Below are positions 62,834 to 64,000 of a stretch of 64,000 nt of DNA, piece after piece. The DNA comes from Rhabdophis nuchalis. Its lineage: Eukaryota > Chordata > Lepidosauria > Squamata > Natricidae. Location of the stretch: NCBI GenBank assembly GCA_039707465.1, contig CM077648.1, positions 27,221,119 to 27,285,118 of the forward strand. Direction: 5' to 3'. Each line of letters begins with the position of its first letter. Position 1 is the stretch's first letter. Below the pieces are notes generated by a model. The model saw nothing but the letters and a program-made list of their open reading frames with translations. It was not told the DNA's origin and ran no database searches. Made by a program: the position numbers and the translations under genes.

Positions 62834-62884
62834 TACTACTACTATTACTACTACTACGGCTACTACTAATAACACTAACACTAA

Positions 62885-62928
<44 letters not shown>

Positions 62929-62930
62929 AC
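62834..62930 (+). repeat. (ACT)n microsatellite with variants
   Basis: ACT units broken by GGCT, AAT and (AACACT)n segments. The 196-codon plus-strand frame at 62721-63311 includes a long Thr/Asn run from this tract. The rest of the frame has no recognised motif, so I do not call a gene. Confidence 0.93.
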
Positions 62931-63055
62931 TCTCTGTGTATTTTTGCTTGTTTGCCTTGGGTGATGCTCATTTATGAAATACTAGATGCAGGATGGGGGA
63001 ATGTTATATGGCTGAAACATATTCTAAATCAGGAGAAAAGACTGGTGGCTTTTCA

Positions 63056-63150
63056 GATGTTGGTGATGACAGCAGCACCAGCCAGCACTGCAGTCAGTGA
63101 AGGATGCTGGAAGTTGAACCTCAGCAAAATCCGGAAGGTCAGAGATTCCC
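63056..63150. mobile_element. Old MITE fragment
   Basis: 'gatgctggaagttgaacctc' and 'agcaaaatccggaaggtcag' resemble the arm of an old amniote hAT MITE ('gctgggagttgaagtc...catctggagggcc' type). No ends or duplication. Confidence 0.4.
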
Positions 63151-63311
63151 TTCTCATGTTATATTTCCTTGGAAGGAATGTTATTTTGTTTTATGTTATG
63201 TTGAGATTGCTAGCTGTCTTATTCCTTTGGAATGGATACCATATAAGTGCAAAAAATAGAAAAATAACTAGAAACTCCAATTATGTATATAGTATATTCA
63301 GAGTGTACTAA

Positions 63312-64000
63312 AAGTCAGGTCCCATAAGCACTTTATTATGTAAACTTTTTAAATAGCTGCCATTTTCTTCTAAACCCTTTGTTATTTATTTGATGTTTGA
63401 CTTTTGAATACTAATAAATATAACAATATTTCTTGTGATGTTTGCAAATTCTAGTGTCTCCTATGGACTATCTATTGGCCTATGGATCTGACTTGTGTAC
63501 ACCCTGCATATGTGTGTAAGTGTGTATGCACAATTATATTTCCTGTTGCTACTAACATAATTAATGACAATAATATACTAGACTTCCAATGTATGGAATC
63601 TAGATTGCACATATTAATTTTAATTTAAATGGATTGCCTTGAGCTTTTTTAGATTGTTGGTGGAAAATACCTACATTTTGTTGTGAGAGACTACAGCCAT
63701 TCTTTTCTGGTGGTCAGCTGTGGCAAGGCTTGGGAATTAGTGTCATTCATTGCCTCATGTAACCTGGAGTCCAACACACACAGGTAGTCACACATTTGCC
63801 CTCGTTTTTGTTTCAGAGCAGAAATTAGGTGATCTAGTTAGAAATTCTATCACTCTGTCCCATAGTCAGATAAATGCATCCAATTATTACCATCTCTGGC
63901 TGTAGGAGAACTCTTCTGTACCTCCTGCCCTGGTGCATGAAATCTACACTGATCTGGATTAGAGAAAGCAGCCTGAAGCTGAATCCAAGTCAGACAGAGT
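63312..64000. other. Unique DNA to the end of the window, nothing recognised
   Basis: No gene or clear repeat in this final stretch. Confidence 0.5.

Noticed and set aside
62721..63311. 196-codon plus-strand frame
   Set aside because: Its middle is a translated (ACT)n microsatellite and the flanks show no motif, splice signals or unusual codon use.

Overview
This is a 64 kb stretch of AT-rich vertebrate nuclear DNA, almost certainly from a squamate reptile and probably a snake. Everything recognisable is repetitive: CR1 and L3-like LINE ends, L2-like LINE 3' ends, L1-like pieces, a LINE fossil with a restriction-like endonuclease, tRNA-derived SINEs of squamate type, an intact Penelope-like element, many short hAT- and mariner-type non-autonomous DNA transposons with visible target-site duplications (TSDs), and dense long microsatellites. 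I found no convincing exon of a resident host gene, no tRNA or rRNA gene and no CRISPR. The window reads as intergenic or deep intronic sequence. Nearly all open frames are short chance frames or lie in repeats.

Layout. 1-9 kb: sparse unique DNA with hAT-type MITEs, an L2 3' end seeding a (TTTA)n tract, and a MITE nested in another MITE near 7 kb. 9-27 kb: an L3/CR1-like LINE split by a small polyadenylated retroposon; hAT MITEs at 9.95, 12.4, 15.8, 17.0, 20.0, 22.3 and 24.5 kb; a perfect 92-bp palindrome at 16.3 kb; a SINE-in-SINE at 25.3 kb. 27-42 kb: CR1 3' ends (31.5, 33.8, 35.8 kb, the last split by an L2), a decayed endonuclease-LINE at 34 kb, very long AT, TGCC and TATC repeats. 42-45.3 kb: a Penelope-like retroelement whose 832-codon frame is open from end to end, beside a second diverged tail. 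47.6-50.4 kb: a MITE interrupted by one 2.4-kb L1-type insertion that encodes only ORF1 and appears to carry a 3'-transduced flank. 55-61 kb: mariner-type MITEs. One of them, at 58.6-61.1 kb, has been expanded by a 2-kb CpG-rich foldback block that looks like captured host first-exon/intron DNA.

The most interesting items are: (1) the intact Penelope-like element, with a hammerhead-like motif overlapping its stop codon; (2) the ORF1-only L1 (HAL1-like architecture) with its probable 3' transduction; (3) the mariner-ended foldback carrying a candidate exon with a splice donor, duplicated as an inverted repeat with an internal array of about 277 bp; and (4) the perfect palindrome. Family names are assigned by recognition only. 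Boundaries come from TSDs and terminal inverted repeats (TIRs) where stated and are approximate elsewhere.
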